In this document: positions 1-9,168 of the stretch, piece by piece
Layout: the number at the start of each line of letters is the position of its first letter
Position numbering within the stretch: position 1 is the stretch's first letter
Assembly: GCA_019634195.1 (NCBI GenBank)
Contig: JAHQVV010000103.1
Location: 1 to 43,437 of the forward strand
Length of the DNA stretch: 43,437 bases
Direction of reading: 5' to 3'
Origin: Phycisphaeraceae bacterium
Lineage (GTDB): Bacteria > Planctomycetota > Phycisphaerae > Phycisphaerales > Phycisphaeraceae
Made by a program: the position numbers and the translations under genes
The notes under the pieces: generated by a model
Database searches by the model: none
Told to the model about the DNA's origin: nothing
What the model saw: only the letters and a program-made list of their open reading frames with translations

Positions 1-188
1 CCTGCTCGCCGCTTAATCTCGATCTCAAATTTTGACTCGCCCGACTTGAAGTGCGCGTACTCCAACTCGGCAAGCTTGCCGCCCGGGCGGCCTTCATCAG
101 GCGCGTACAGGTCGGCCTCGTAATCTTCGACGACGACATTCACTTCGATGGATACGCCGAGCTTTTTCAGGAAATTGCCAAGACCCAT
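1..188 (-). CDS. Partial hypothetical protein (N-terminal 62 residues)
   Basis: The reverse strand reads from ATG at 188 down through the left edge without a stop. The visible product starts MGLGNFLKKLGVSIEVNVVV and continues with an acidic, Gly-rich stretch (residues about 24-40) and a basic end around residue 60. I see no signal peptide, membrane segment or known motif. There is no convincing Shine-Dalgarno sequence before the ATG. Codon use is like its neighbours. The gene is cut by the window edge, so neither length nor function can be judged. It is transcribed in the same direction as the isocitrate dehydrogenase gene that ends at 364, about 175 bases upstream. Confidence 0.5.
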   Translation of the reverse strand, partial: MGLGNFLKKLGVSIEVNVVVEDYEADLYAPDEGRPGGKLAELEYAHFKSGESKFEIEIKRRA

Positions 189-363
189 GTCGGATGTTCC
201 GTGGTCGGTTTCGGTACGCGGGGCATCGTAATGGCTTGAGGCGAGACGTGCGGTGTAGAAAGCACGTCCCGGCGTTTCAAAAACAACCGAGACGTGCGAG
301 GTCCCCAAGAAGCACTGGCGAGTTGTCCGTCAGCGGCGGGGTTTGATCGTCATGGGGCGGGTC

Positions 364-1875
364 TTACTCGCCTTGCCCCAGCGAGTAGCCGGCCTTGCCC
401 TCGAAGGTATACAGGTTCTCGGTCTTGATGATGTTGGCCTTGCCTTCGTGCAGCAGCCGCAGCAGGTCGAGCAGCTTGGCCTGGGTCATCGGCATGTTCT
501 GCTCGGTCGGCTCAAACCGGCAGCGCCAGTGATCGGTGCAGAACGTCTCCGGTGCGCCCTGCGGCCAGACCTTCGTGCCGCGGTTGCTCATCATGGTGAG
601 CTTGAAGTGCGGCGTGACGAAGGCCGTGAGGTAGTTGGCCAGCACATCCGGGTCGCGGTCGGACTGATCCCAGTGCAGGAAGACATCGACGCCGACGATC
701 TGCTTATCGACGGGCTTTGGCGCGGCGGGCGTGGGTGTCTCGATGCGGCCGACGCCGGTTTGTGCGGGCTTGAGCGTCGTCGGCGTCTTGCCCAGCCGCG
801 CGATCACCGCCTCGGCGAAGGCCATCGTGCCGAGCTTCTGCTCGCTCTTGCCTTCCTGGTAGATGTCGCCGGTGTGCATGCCGTCCTCAACCGCGCAGAG
901 CCAGGCGTTGTGGACCTGCTGGGCGTGATCGCTGTGGCCCAGGTACTGGAGCATCTGAACCGCCGCGAGCAGCAGGCCCGAGGGGTTGGCGATGCCCTGG
1001 CCGGCGATGTCCGGCGCGCTGCCGTGGATGGCTTCGAACATCGCGCAGTTGGGCCCGATGTTCGCCGTGCCGACCAGGCCGACGGTGCCCGCGACCTCGG
1101 CGGCGATGTCGCTGACGATGTCGCCGTAAAGGTTCGGCGCGACGACGACATCAAACTGCTCGGGCCGGGTGGCGATCCGGGCCGCGGCGATGTCGATGAT
1201 CATCACGCCCGACTCGATGCCGGGGTACTGGGCCGCGACCTCTTCGAAGGCCTTGCGGAACAGGCCGTCGGTCTGCTTCATGATGTTGTCTTTGACAAAG
1301 CAGGTGACCTTCTTTCGCCCGTGCGCCTCGGCATAGGCGAACGCGTATTGGCACAGCCGCAGCGAGCCGGGCCAGGTGATGAGCTTGAGGCACTGGGCGA
1401 CCTCGGGGGTCTGCTGGTGCTCGATCCCGCCGTAGGTGTCTTCCTCGTTCTCGCGGACCACAACGAGGTCCATACCTAGGTGGTGCGTGGCGGTGAAGGG
1501 GTGGTAGGCAACGCACGGGCGGATGTTGGCGAAGAGCCCGAGCGTCTTGCGGATGCTGACGTTCAGGGACTTGTAACCGCCGCCCTGCGGGGTGGTGATC
1601 GGGGCTTTGAGCAGGACGCCGGTCTCGCGGATGGTGTCCCACGCCTCGGCGGGGATGCCCGAGGTATTGCCCGACTTGAAGACCTGCTCGCCGATGGTGA
1701 TGGGCCGCAGGTCCAGCGGGGCGTGGGCGGCCTCGAGGATCGCGAGGGTCGCCGCCATGATCTCCGGGCCGATGCCATCGCCCTGGGCGACGGCGACTGC
1801 GGAACGCTGGGTGGTTTTGGTCGTTGTGTCGATTTGAGTCATGCCTGATTGTAGGGTTGTCGTGGTGAGAGCCAT
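364..1875 (-). CDS. icd: NADP-type isocitrate dehydrogenase, Thermus-type with C-terminal extension
   Basis: This enzyme oxidatively decarboxylates isocitrate to 2-oxoglutarate in the TCA cycle. The 503-residue product shows the isocitrate/isopropylmalate dehydrogenase fold: the nucleotide-side GDGIGPEI near residue 33, the substrate loop with SLNVSIRKTLGLFANIRP near 103-120, VVRENEEDTYGG, KDNIMKQTDGLF, and the NLYGDIVSD metal/NADP motif. About 140 residues follow the catalytic core (from about 360), as in the roughly 500-residue Thermus thermophilus-type enzyme and unlike the roughly 415-residue E. coli form. The start at 1875 has GGAAGG about 10 bases upstream. A second in-frame ATG at 1842 would remove a Thr-rich leader and is possible. 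A strong promoter lies just upstream (1924-1951). Cofactor choice is inferred from the family. Confidence 0.93.
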   Translation of the reverse strand: MALTTTTLQSGMTQIDTTTKTTQRSAVAVAQGDGIGPEIMAATLAILEAAHAPLDLRPITIGEQVFKSGNTSGIPAEAWDTIRETGVLLKAPITTPQGGGYKSLNVSIRKTLGLFANIRPCVAYHPFTATHHLGMDLVVVRENEEDTYGGIEHQQTPEVAQCLKLITWPGSLRLCQYAFAYAEAHGRKKVTCFVKDNIMKQTDGLFRKAFEEVAAQYPGIESGVMIIDIAAARIATRPEQFDVVVAPNLYGDIVSDIAAEVAGTVGLVGTANIGPNCAMFEAIHGSAPDIAGQGIANPSGLLLAAVQMLQYLGHSDHAQQVHNAWLCAVEDGMHTGDIYQEGKSEQKLGTMAFAEAVIARLGKTPTTLKPAQTGVGRIETPTPAAPKPVDKQIVGVDVFLHWDQSDRDPDVLANYLTAFVTPHFKLTMMSNRGTKVWPQGAPETFCTDHWRCRFEPTEQNMPMTQAKLLDLLRLLHEGKANIIKTENLYTFEGKAGYSLGQGE

Positions 1876-1923
1876 GGTTGAGCCTTCCGTGTAACGAATG
1901 TTTAAACGCGAAATAATATTCGC

Positions 1924-1951
1924 ATAATAGAATTCGCATATCGCCTGTCAA
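1924..1951 (-). promoter_or_regulatory. Sigma-70-like promoter of icd
   Basis: On the minus strand TTGACA (1946-1951) and TATTAT (1924-1929) are separated by 16 bases. The start codon of icd is about 48 bases further on. The direct repeat ATTCGCATA (plus-strand reading) occurs at 1918-1926 and 1932-1940, overlapping the -10 and the spacer, which would suit a regulator binding site. Confidence 0.75.
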
Positions 1952-2087
1952 GGGGGTTGGTCTGGAAAATGCGAAAAAATTTGCGTATTTTTGAAGAATG
2001 CAGCTTATGAGGCTTTAGAACGGCGTTTATTGATACCCAGCCCCCACCACAGGCGTTTGCTGTGATCAGTTCCAAGTTTCTTGGTGG

Positions 2088-2513
2088 CTAGGGCAGGCCG
2101 TTTTCTAGCAACTCGTAGATCGCCGAGCCTTCATCACCGTGGCGTGCCGGGACGATCCGCAGGCCTAGTGTGTCGTATCCTTCGAAGGCGCGCTCGGGAC
2201 TAAAACGCACCAGATCTGTCGGAACGCGATACCTTCGCAGCCGGTGATGCACGCGGACGTTGATTGGGTCGTTTTGAAACCGTGAATCGTCGACCGCTTC
2301 ATCCCATTCGACGTAAGCGAGGCCGCCTGCGTTGCCGTGGTACCGGTAGCAGTCTGTATAGAGCCGGTCTTCATGAAACAAGACCTTGAACTCATCTTGC
2401 GTCAGTTCACGGTCTTCGATTACTTCGTGCGTGATGCGGCGATAGCCAAAGCACCCGGTCATCGTCGTAAGCATGCACAGCAGAACGCTCAACGCGATTG
2501 GTTTGCTCAGCAT
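2088..2513 (-). CDS. Small predicted lipoprotein of unknown function
   Basis: The 141-residue product begins with a lipoprotein signal: MLSK, a hydrophobic stretch (residues 5-18) and the lipobox TMTGC with Cys21 as the expected lipidation site. The mature part is hydrophilic and rich in Asp, Glu, Arg and Tyr, with no motif I recognise. It probably sits on the outer face of a membrane. It lies 55 bases after the metallophosphoesterase gene on the same strand, so it may be the last gene of a three-gene secreted cluster (4684 to 2088). Function unknown. Confidence 0.7.
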   Translation of the reverse strand: MLSKPIALSVLLCMLTTMTGCFGYRRITHEVIEDRELTQDEFKVLFHEDRLYTDCYRYHGNAGGLAYVEWDEAVDDSRFQNDPINVRVHHRLRRYRVPTDLVRFSPERAFEGYDTLGLRIVPARHGDEGSAIYELLENGLP

Positions 2514-2568
2514 CGGATCGCTCCATTCTGAAGGGATTACGACAACGTGTCGTGACGAGGGCTCTCGC

Positions 2569-3681
2569 TTATTTGGCCTCCGCCGGCTTCGCGAACCAGC
2601 CGGTGGCTTCGTAGGTCGGAATGGTTTTGCCGACGTTCTCGAAGCCGAGCTTCAGCGTGCCCGTGACGCGTGGGCCGTCTTTTTTTGTCGCCGCGCTGAG
2701 CGTCACATTCTCTCTTGGCTTGTTCTTCGCGCCACGGTGGGGGTGGTCGCCGATGTGCCCGCCACTGTACGCGACACTGAACTCGAGCAGTTCGAGCGTC
2801 AGCTCGCCGGGCTTGCCGCTACTCCCGGGTTTCACCACGCCGCGCATGTAGTTGAGGTTGGTCTGCGTGCCCCACAGCGCGCCGTGGACGACCTGCCAGA
2901 TGCCCTGGTGGTGATGCACCGTGATGCGGTGGTGCTCACCGCAGAGGTAGACATCCACGCCGTAGTTAACCATGAGCTTCCAAAGTTTGTTGTCTGTTCC
3001 GCCCTTCATCATGGACGCGCTGGAGTTCTTGCTCTTGACTGGCCCGACGATCGGCAGGTGGCCTTGGACGATCACAAACTCGGCGTCTTTGTTGTCGATC
3101 AGCACTTTCTCCATCCAAGCAAGCTGCTCATCACCGACGGTGTACGCGAACCGTTTGCCCGCGTCCTCAAACGTATCGAGCGTGATCACCAGCAGGTTTT
3201 CCTTGCGGACATAGAACGCCCGGCCCAGATGGTTCTTCGGCCCGTTCTTGGGCATGTCCAGGATCTTGGTGAACTGGTCGCCGAACACGCGCGAGATATC
3301 GCCCATGGCCAGGCCCTTGTCGTCGCCGTACTCGTGGTCGCCTGGGGCGACGTAGACCGTCATGCCCCGGTCGTTAAACCGCTTCATGAACCCGCCCCAG
3401 TACTCTTCGGTCTTCTGCTTCACCAACTCTGGCTCATACCACCGCGCATCCATGATGTCGCCCGCCACAAGGGTGAAGTCCGGCCCGTCCTTCTGAAGCC
3501 GGGTAAACAACCAGTCCATGCTCTCCTCCCAGCCCGGCTGGGGGTTGGAAATATTCCAGTTGAAGATGTCGGGGATTGACGTGAAACGGATGGCCTGGTC
3601 TTCATTCTTCGCGGCGGCAGAAAAACCAACGAAGACAAGCAGCACGGCGCTCAACGTTTGATACAGGCGTGTGTGTTTCAA
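2569..3681 (-). CDS. Secreted calcineurin-like metallophosphoesterase
   Basis: The 370-residue product starts with a signal peptide (basic MKHTR, hydrophobic core about 8-22, cleavage near AAA). It then shows the ordered blocks of a calcineurin-type phosphoesterase: SIPDIFNWN (about 35), LVAGDIMDARW (about 75), APGDHEYGDD (about 112), VIVQGHLPIVG (about 205) and VYLCGEHHRI (about 250). In the family these carry the two-metal ligands and hydrolyse phosphate esters. Here the usual D-x-H is D-I-F, GNHE is GDHE and GHxH is GEHH, so metal binding may differ or activity may be weak. It starts 4 bases after the stop of the gene at 3686-4684, which implies co-transcription. Substrate unknown. Confidence 0.82.
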   Translation of the reverse strand: MKHTRLYQTLSAVLLVFVGFSAAAKNEDQAIRFTSIPDIFNWNISNPQPGWEESMDWLFTRLQKDGPDFTLVAGDIMDARWYEPELVKQKTEEYWGGFMKRFNDRGMTVYVAPGDHEYGDDKGLAMGDISRVFGDQFTKILDMPKNGPKNHLGRAFYVRKENLLVITLDTFEDAGKRFAYTVGDEQLAWMEKVLIDNKDAEFVIVQGHLPIVGPVKSKNSSASMMKGGTDNKLWKLMVNYGVDVYLCGEHHRITVHHHQGIWQVVHGALWGTQTNLNYMRGVVKPGSSGKPGELTLELLEFSVAYSGGHIGDHPHRGAKNKPRENVTLSAATKKDGPRVTGTLKLGFENVGKTIPTYEATGWFAKPAEAK

Positions 3682-3685
3682 AGGG

Positions 3686-4684
3686 CTATTCCTTTTCAGC
3701 GTTTTGCATCGGCTTCATCTTAATCTCTTCAATCAGCCACTTCGTAAACCCAAGGATCGAGTGAGCGTCGGTCTCTGGCCCAACAGGTCGGCCGCGGCCG
3801 GTGTGGTGCGGGAACGTGTTGAGGAAGTAGTGCATCTTGGGGTGGCGCTTGGGCAGGCCTTCGGCCCAATACTGTTTGAGCCAGTCGCGTTCGATGAATG
3901 GCTTGTAACGCTTGTCTTTCGTCCAGAGGATCGGCCCGTAGTAGAAGATGTATTCGAGGTTCTGTTCTAGCGTCCATTTCGCGCCCTCGACCACGGACTC
4001 AGGCTTGGACCAGCCGGTCTTCAAGGGCCAGTGCCGGTTGAACTGGTGCGCCTCGTACGCGACGCCGCCAGTCATCTTGATGACCTTCTGCGCCTCGGGG
4101 TCGGTGGCGAAAAACGAGGGCTCCTCGACCATCATGATCAGGTTGTAGTTGTCGCGCTTGGTCAGCTTCTGCGCGTGGGCGTCCTTGAACAGCTGACGGA
4201 TGTCCCTGATGTCCTTGGCCGAGAGGATCCGGCCGTCCTCTTTGAAAGGCCCGAGCTCCGCGTCGGGCCAACCGCGATCCACCACCAGCCGGGCCTCCCG
4301 GGCAATGAGGATGTGCACCACCTCACCCCCGGCCTGTTCCCAGTTGCGGATCGTCTTGATCAGGTGGTTCTTCTTCGGGTCCAGGTCGTCGCGCTCCTTG
4401 CTTAGGCCCCAGTAGTACTCGAAGAACACCCTCTTGGTCTTGAAGTCGCCGCCGAGCCAGCCCATGAGGACATCGACGTGCTTGGCCACGAAGGGGTACT
4501 GGCCTTGCTGCTCTTCGAAGGTAGGCATCCCTTCCCACGACCCGCCGTGGTTGTGCTTGTGGTCGGCGGCCGTGCGTGGCAGGGGGCGCAGGCCGACGAA
4601 GCCGTGGGTTGCTTCCTTGGCCCAAGTATTCAAACCGGTGAATACAGCCAGCAGGATCAGCAGGGTGGGGAGTATTGTCTTCAT
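3686..4684 (-). CDS. Secreted protein of unknown function paired with the phosphoesterase
   Basis: I chose the ATG at 4684, which gives 332 residues and a clean signal peptide (MKTILPTLLILLAVFTG, cleavage near TWAKEA). An upstream TTG at 4753 in the same frame would add 23 residues before the signal and is unlikely. The mature protein is rich in Trp, His, Lys and Asp. It has an HKHNHGG stretch, a central region that could be a barrel-like hydrolase (RVFFEYYWGL, HILIAREARLVVDRGWPD, LIMMVEEPSFF) and a His/Arg-rich end (HHTGRGRP). I do not recognise the family. The 4-base gap to the metallophosphoesterase suggests that the two act together outside the cytoplasm. Confidence 0.72.
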   Translation of the reverse strand: MKTILPTLLILLAVFTGLNTWAKEATHGFVGLRPLPRTAADHKHNHGGSWEGMPTFEEQQGQYPFVAKHVDVLMGWLGGDFKTKRVFFEYYWGLSKERDDLDPKKNHLIKTIRNWEQAGGEVVHILIAREARLVVDRGWPDAELGPFKEDGRILSAKDIRDIRQLFKDAHAQKLTKRDNYNLIMMVEEPSFFATDPEAQKVIKMTGGVAYEAHQFNRHWPLKTGWSKPESVVEGAKWTLEQNLEYIFYYGPILWTKDKRYKPFIERDWLKQYWAEGLPKRHPKMHYFLNTFPHHTGRGRPVGPETDAHSILGFTKWLIEEIKMKPMQNAEKE

Positions 4685-4918
4685 ACCGGTGTTGACGCCC
4701 AAGTGAGCACCGCCATACATGCCGAACAGGTCTTTTAGTTGCTGCTTACCCAAGCGCGCACATGATGGCTGGAAGAAACTTATTTTTCAATTATGCCCTT
4801 CGGGGGAAAGCCCGATTGCCGGCCGCCGGCACGGTGGGGCTACGGCAGACAGTATTAGTCTACCCGCGTGTATCTCCGATCGATAGCAATAGCGCAGGCC
4901 TGGTTCGGTCCGCTCTGC

Positions 4919-4924
4919 TAAAAT
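4919..4924 (+). promoter_or_regulatory. Candidate -10 element for a leaderless thrC transcript
   Basis: TAAAAT ends 9 bases before the thrC ATG at 4934, so transcription would start at or next to the ATG. No TTGACA-like -35 is seen at normal spacing. The same geometry occurs before proS. Confidence 0.35.
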
Positions 4925-4933
4925 CCCCTGCTT

Positions 4934-6454
4934 ATGTCTACCCACGCCGCCTACCAGCAAGCGATCGATCCCGAGGCCCCGCACACCTATGACGTCGACG
5001 AGGTGCATGTCACCTGCCCCAAGGCCGCGGAGGACGGCCGGGCGACGCTGCTGGACGTCATGTACGACTGGGACAAGCTGCCCGTGCCCAAGAGCCTGGG
5101 CTTCTTCGAGCACCGCTGGATGACCAAGGGTGAGGGCGGCGCCGGCGCGCTGGATTTTTCTGGCGTCTGGCGATTCCGTGAACTACTGCCGTACTTCCGG
5201 CAAGAGAGCGATATTGTCACCGTCGGTGAGGGACGAACCAACCTCCAAGACGCGCGCCTGCTCGCCCAAGAGATCGGCATCAAGCCCGGCAACCTCTTCC
5301 TGCAGTACGAAGGGCTCAACCCCTCCGGCTCGTTCAAAGACAACGGCATGACCGCCGCGTTTACCCACGCCAACATCGTCGGTGCCCAGCGCGTCGCCTG
5401 CGCTTCGACCGGCAACACCTCCGCGTCGCTCGCGCTCTTCGCCGCGCTGTCGCAACGCACCGGCATCGTCTTCATCGGCTCGGGCAAGATCGCCTACGGC
5501 AAGTTGTCCCAGGCCCTGGACTACGGCGCGAAGACCCTGCAGATCCAAGGCGATTTCGACGCCTGCCTACGCAGCCTCCGAACGATCGTGACCCAGCGCC
5601 GCGAACTGGGTATCTACCTCATGAATTCGTTCAACCCCTTCCGATTGGAGGGCCAGAAGACGATCATGTACCGCGTGCTCGAGGCGCTGAACTGGGAGGT
5701 CCCCGACTGGATCGTTGTGCCCGGCGGCAACCTCGGGAACTGCTCTGCCTTCGGCAAGGCCTTCGCTGAGCTCAAGTACCTCGGGCTGGTCGATAAGATC
5801 CCGCGCTTGGCCGTGATCCAGGCCGCCGGCGCGAACCCGCTGCACGAGCTCTATAACCAGCACGGGGTGCGCTGGAACGACGGCAAGTACGACCGGGAGA
5901 AGGTCGGCTCCTACTTCGCTCAGCTCGACGCCGCCGACCAGCACGCGCACACGATCGCCAGCGCGATCGAGATCGGCCGCCCCGTGAACCTCCCCAAGGC
6001 CTTGCGGGCGCTAGACGTCATGAACGGCGTGGTCCGCGAGGTCGACGACGCGACGATCCTCGAGCACAAGGCGATGGTGGGGCGGTTCGGCTTCGGCTGC
6101 GAGCCAGCCAGCGCGGCGAGTGTCGCCGGCGCACGCATGCTCCGCGAAGAGGGCCTGATCGACCCCGGCGAGCGGGTCGTCTGCATCCTCACCGGGCACC
6201 TCTTGAAGGACCCCGACGCGACGGTCAAGTACCACACCGGCATCGACATGAAGGCCGCCCAGCAGGACGCGCCGCGCAGCGATCCCTACGGCAAGTTGAG
6301 TAATCGCCCGATCCCCGTGGCCGACGATATCGAGGCGATCATCGCCGCGATCACCGGCGACAAAGACAAGGCAGACGCGCTGGTCGAGGCCGCCCAGGCC
6401 GAACTCGACCCGGGCGAAGGCTCGGTCGGCAACCTGCCGATTTCTGAGTATTAG
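4934..6454 (+). CDS. thrC: Threonine synthase
   Basis: This PLP enzyme converts O-phosphohomoserine to threonine. The 506-residue product has the PLP-lysine motif [11 protein letters not shown] with Lys135, the [10 protein letters not shown] phosphate-contacting segment, and later [15 protein letters not shown] and [13 protein letters not shown], all typical of fold type II threonine synthases. The length matches the longer bacterial form. About 90 N-terminal residues precede the core, including [10 protein letters not shown], which sits where related enzymes carry a zinc-ribbon-like start but has only one Cys here. There is no Shine-Dalgarno sequence and an AT-rich -10-like element ends 9 bases before the ATG, so translation may be leaderless. 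It is followed after 41 bases by the HD-GYP gene on the same strand. Confidence 0.92.
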   Translation: MSTHAAYQQAIDPEAPHTYDVDEVHVTCPKAAEDGRATLLDVMYDWDKLPVPKSLGFFEHRWMTKGEGGAGALDFSGVWRFRELLPYFRQESDIVTVGEGRTNLQDARLLAQEIGIKPGNLFLQYEGLNPSGSFKDNGMTAAFTHANIVGAQRVACASTGNTSASLALFAALSQRTGIVFIGSGKIAYGKLSQALDYGAKTLQIQGDFDACLRSLRTIVTQRRELGIYLMNSFNPFRLEGQKTIMYRVLEALNWEVPDWIVVPGGNLGNCSAFGKAFAELKYLGLVDKIPRLAVIQAAGANPLHELYNQHGVRWNDGKYDREKVGSYFAQLDAADQHAHTIASAIEIGRPVNLPKALRALDVMNGVVREVDDATILEHKAMVGRFGFGCEPASAASVAGARMLREEGLIDPGERVVCILTGHLLKDPDATVKYHTGIDMKAAQQDAPRSDPYGKLSNRPIPVADDIEAIIAAITGDKDKADALVEAAQAELDPGEGSVGNLPISEY

Positions 6455-6495
6455 TTGGAATAAAGCGATTCACGAACGGATATGACATCTACACG

Positions 6496-7881
6496 ATGCG
6501 CAAAAATTATTCCATCAAGCGGAAGCGGTTGCTGATCCTCGGGCTGCTGTCTGTTGAATGTATCGTGTTCGTGGTCGGCGGCGTGATCGGGCTGCGTATC
6601 GTGCGCGAACAGATGGCGTCGATGATTGGCGAACAGGTCAAGGCGGATAACGCCCGCTACGCCGAGGGATTGGCGGGGGTGATCGAGTCGATGGGCGTAC
6701 AGGACGCCACGTACGGCAGCAAGGATTGGCGGCGCATGCAGAACGCTGTCGAAGGGCTTGAGATGCCCGCCGGGGGCTTCGCGTGCATCCTCGACGCAGC
6801 AGACAAGATCGTATGCCACCCTGAACTTGATGACGACCCCCAGATGAACGAAGGGTCGAGCCTGCTGTACACGGACCTGGGTTCACACCTTAGCAGCCTT
6901 GACGAGATTGCGGGGGGCGATGGCGAAACCCGTGTGGGCGAGAGCTACTTCCTGGCGGACGGCGTGCACTACATCGCGACGCGCGAGATCGCGGGGACTG
7001 GCGGGCACCGGCTGCTGGTCCACCAGCCCGCGGCGGGGCTGGTCAAGATCAGCGACGCGATCACCACACCCTTGATGCTGACGTTCGTATTGGTCGGTGC
7101 CTCGGTCATGTTGCTGACCGTCGGGGGCAGCTACGTTGTTGCCCGACGCTACGAGCACACACTCGAAGCGGTCAACGCCGGCCTTGAGGACGAGGTCGGC
7201 GAGCGCACCGCAAAACACACCGCGGCGCGTAACGCGTTGATCTTCGGCCTCGCAAAACTCGCGGATTCGCGTGACCCTGAAACAGGTGCGCACCTCGAAA
7301 GGCTGTGTGCTTTTTCTACCGTCCTGGCCGAGCAGCTTCAACGCGAGGGCAACCACCCCGAGGTCACCGATGAATGGATCCGGGAGATCCGTCTGGCCGC
7401 AGCCCTGCACGACATCGGGAAGGTCGGCGTCGCCGACAACGTGCTACGCAAGCCCGGTCGGCTCAATGAAGAAGAACGGGCCGAGATCGAGCGCCACCCT
7501 CAGATTGCCGCCGACACACTGCTGGGGATCTATCAGAAGATGGGCGATGACACCCTGATCGCTTGCTCGGTGCAGGTCGCGCTGTACCACCATGAAAAGT
7601 GGGACGGCAGCGGTTACCCGTTTAAGCTCGAAGGTGAAGGCATCCCCCTGGCGGCGCGGATCGTCGCTGTGGCGGATGTGTACGATGCGCTGACTTCTAA
7701 GCGTGTCTATAAGGACGCGATGCCTCACGAACAAGCCTGTAAGATGATCAACGAGAACGCTGGATCACACTTTGACCCTGTGGTCGTCCAGGCGTTTGAG
7801 CGTGTCTCGGATACGTTTGAGCAGATCAAACGCCAGACGAATGAAGGTAACGCGCAGGTTCTCTCGGGTATCTTCGGATAA
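6496..7881 (+). CDS. Membrane HD-GYP cyclic-di-GMP phosphodiesterase
   Basis: The 461-residue product has an N-terminal membrane helix (about 11-33), an extracytoplasmic sensor domain (about 35-185), a second helix (about 188-215), a short linker and a C-terminal HD-GYP domain from about 240. The catalytic signatures are present: HDIGKVG (His305-Asp306), ERHPQIAADTL, HHEKWDGSGYP (Gly373-Tyr374-Pro375) and VADVYDALTSKRVYKD. Such proteins hydrolyse c-di-GMP to pGpG or GMP at the membrane in response to an external signal. The sensor part looks like a single Cache-type domain, which is inference. The gene faces a tandem-PilZ protein 34 bases away, a plausible receptor for the same messenger. Confidence 0.9.
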   Translation: MRKNYSIKRKRLLILGLLSVECIVFVVGGVIGLRIVREQMASMIGEQVKADNARYAEGLAGVIESMGVQDATYGSKDWRRMQNAVEGLEMPAGGFACILDAADKIVCHPELDDDPQMNEGSSLLYTDLGSHLSSLDEIAGGDGETRVGESYFLADGVHYIATREIAGTGGHRLLVHQPAAGLVKISDAITTPLMLTFVLVGASVMLLTVGGSYVVARRYEHTLEAVNAGLEDEVGERTAKHTAARNALIFGLAKLADSRDPETGAHLERLCAFSTVLAEQLQREGNHPEVTDEWIREIRLAAALHDIGKVGVADNVLRKPGRLNEEERAEIERHPQIAADTLLGIYQKMGDDTLIACSVQVALYHHEKWDGSGYPFKLEGEGIPLAARIVAVADVYDALTSKRVYKDAMPHEQACKMINENAGSHFDPVVVQAFERVSDTFEQIKRQTNEGNAQVLSGIFG

Positions 7882-7915
7882 GGCCTCGGGCCGAGTTGCT
7901 AACCACGGGTGCCTG

Positions 7916-8950
7916 CTACGCCGCCCCGCCGATGTGTTCAAAACCTTCGGGCATCTTGCCGGGCTGCATCGGTGCGCCGAGGAACTGGGCACCGATCCGG
8001 TGTGCGCCGCCGTCCAGCACGCGGACGTTGCGTACCGTGACCATCACGCGGAAGAACCCGCCCTGGATCGGTTTCTCGTAGAGCGCTTCGCTGTCCTTGT
8101 AGATGTATTTCTGGCTGACGAAGCTGATCCCACCGCGCGAGAGGTCTTCGGTGTCCACGCTGAGCACGCGCAGGTTGTCGTCCTCGCGGACGTAGACCTT
8201 GGCCATGCCGGGCCAGGGGTTGCGCTGGTGCATGCGCTTCGTGCCGTCTGGCGACACCGGTTTGCCCTCGCTTGTTTGCCCGCCTTTCGGCGATCCGCCC
8301 GAGCCGCTGTTCGCGCCCTTGGCAGCGGACTTATTGTTCACGCCGATCCGGCTGGCGCGTCGGGCCTTGACGTTCTGCAGTTCCTGCGTAATCCGCGTGA
8401 GCTGGCTGATCAGACCTGCTTCCGAGGGGTCGGCCATGAGGCCGTAGCGGTGCCGGCCGTCTTTACCCTTGAATCGGCTGCGGACCTGCACCCGGCCCGT
8501 GTGGTCGTCGCCCTCGTAGTGCAGCGTGACTTGCAGCCACTGTTCTATTCGATAACCTTCTGTTTCAAGCAGCAGGCCGAGCCCGCCGCAGCTGATGTTG
8601 ACGACCTCGCCGCTGGTCTCGTTGTTCACGGTCGCCGACACACTCTGATCGCGGATATCAGCCCGGAAAGAGCTGCGGTTCTCGGCGACCTCTCCCTCGC
8701 CGGTCAGTACCAGCGCGCCGGTCGGGTACTGGCCGCTGGAAAACATGCGCTGCATCTGGCACGGGACACTGGTGAAACAGTTGTTCTGATTGTGAAAGGA
8801 AACGATCGTCTCGGCACCAGCCTGGAACGAGACCGGCTGCAGGAAGCGCACCATGACCTTTTGGCCAAGCGTCTCAGAAACCACGCCGGGGACAAGGTTG
8901 TCCTCCCGCTCGGGGTCGCGCACATAGATTCGTGTCGTCTCTTCAAGCAT
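7916..8950 (-). CDS. Protein with two PilZ domains (c-di-GMP receptor)
   Basis: The 344-residue product carries two copies of the PilZ c-di-GMP signature. The first is NRSSFR (Arg92 and Arg96) followed by VNISCGG (Asn118, Ser120, Gly123). The second is RMHQR (Arg239 and Arg243) followed by EDLSRGG (Asp269, Ser271, Gly274). In the family the two Arg and the D/N-x-S-x-x-G bind the dinucleotide. Residues 1-85 form a YcgR-N-like beta-rich domain. A Lys/Gly/Ser linker (about 200-238) joins the halves. I see no signal peptide or membrane segment, so it is cytoplasmic. It converges on the HD-GYP gene and may read the pool that enzyme controls, for example in motility or surface functions. Confidence 0.85.
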   Translation of the reverse strand: MLEETTRIYVRDPEREDNLVPGVVSETLGQKVMVRFLQPVSFQAGAETIVSFHNQNNCFTSVPCQMQRMFSSGQYPTGALVLTGEGEVAENRSSFRADIRDQSVSATVNNETSGEVVNISCGGLGLLLETEGYRIEQWLQVTLHYEGDDHTGRVQVRSRFKGKDGRHRYGLMADPSEAGLISQLTRITQELQNVKARRASRIGVNNKSAAKGANSGSGGSPKGGQTSEGKPVSPDGTKRMHQRNPWPGMAKVYVREDDNLRVLSVDTEDLSRGGISFVSQKYIYKDSEALYEKPIQGGFFRVMVTVRNVRVLDGGAHRIGAQFLGAPMQPGKMPEGFEHIGGAA

Positions 8951-9162
8951 GGGCTAGCACGGTGTAGGCATCCTCGGGCGATTGCTGGTTGTGCACACCC
9001 GGCCGCATCAAGAGAGGGCCGTCTCCTTCAACCCCCATAACACTGTTGCAAAACGTTCATCGGCTATTCTGCGGCCCCACTTAATCGTTACAAACCGGCT
9101 TTTTAATCTACTACGAGGTGTCTACCCCTCTCGCCGAGTAGGTACTCTTCCCAGGTTTCTGC

Positions 9163-9168
9163 CATAAT
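9163..9168 (+). promoter_or_regulatory. Candidate -10 element for a leaderless proS transcript
   Basis: CATAAT ends 9 bases before the proS ATG at 9178, the same distance as the TAAAAT before thrC. No Shine-Dalgarno or clear -35 is seen. Confidence 0.35.

Noticed and set aside
343-1479. Long open frame on the plus strand opposite icd
   Set aside because: It mirrors the codon structure of icd in a GC-rich gene, has no known motif, and icd itself is certain.
7772-9040. 422-codon plus-strand frame opposite the PilZ gene
   Set aside because: The minus strand encodes two clear PilZ signatures; the plus frame has no motif and overlaps the end of the HD-GYP gene.
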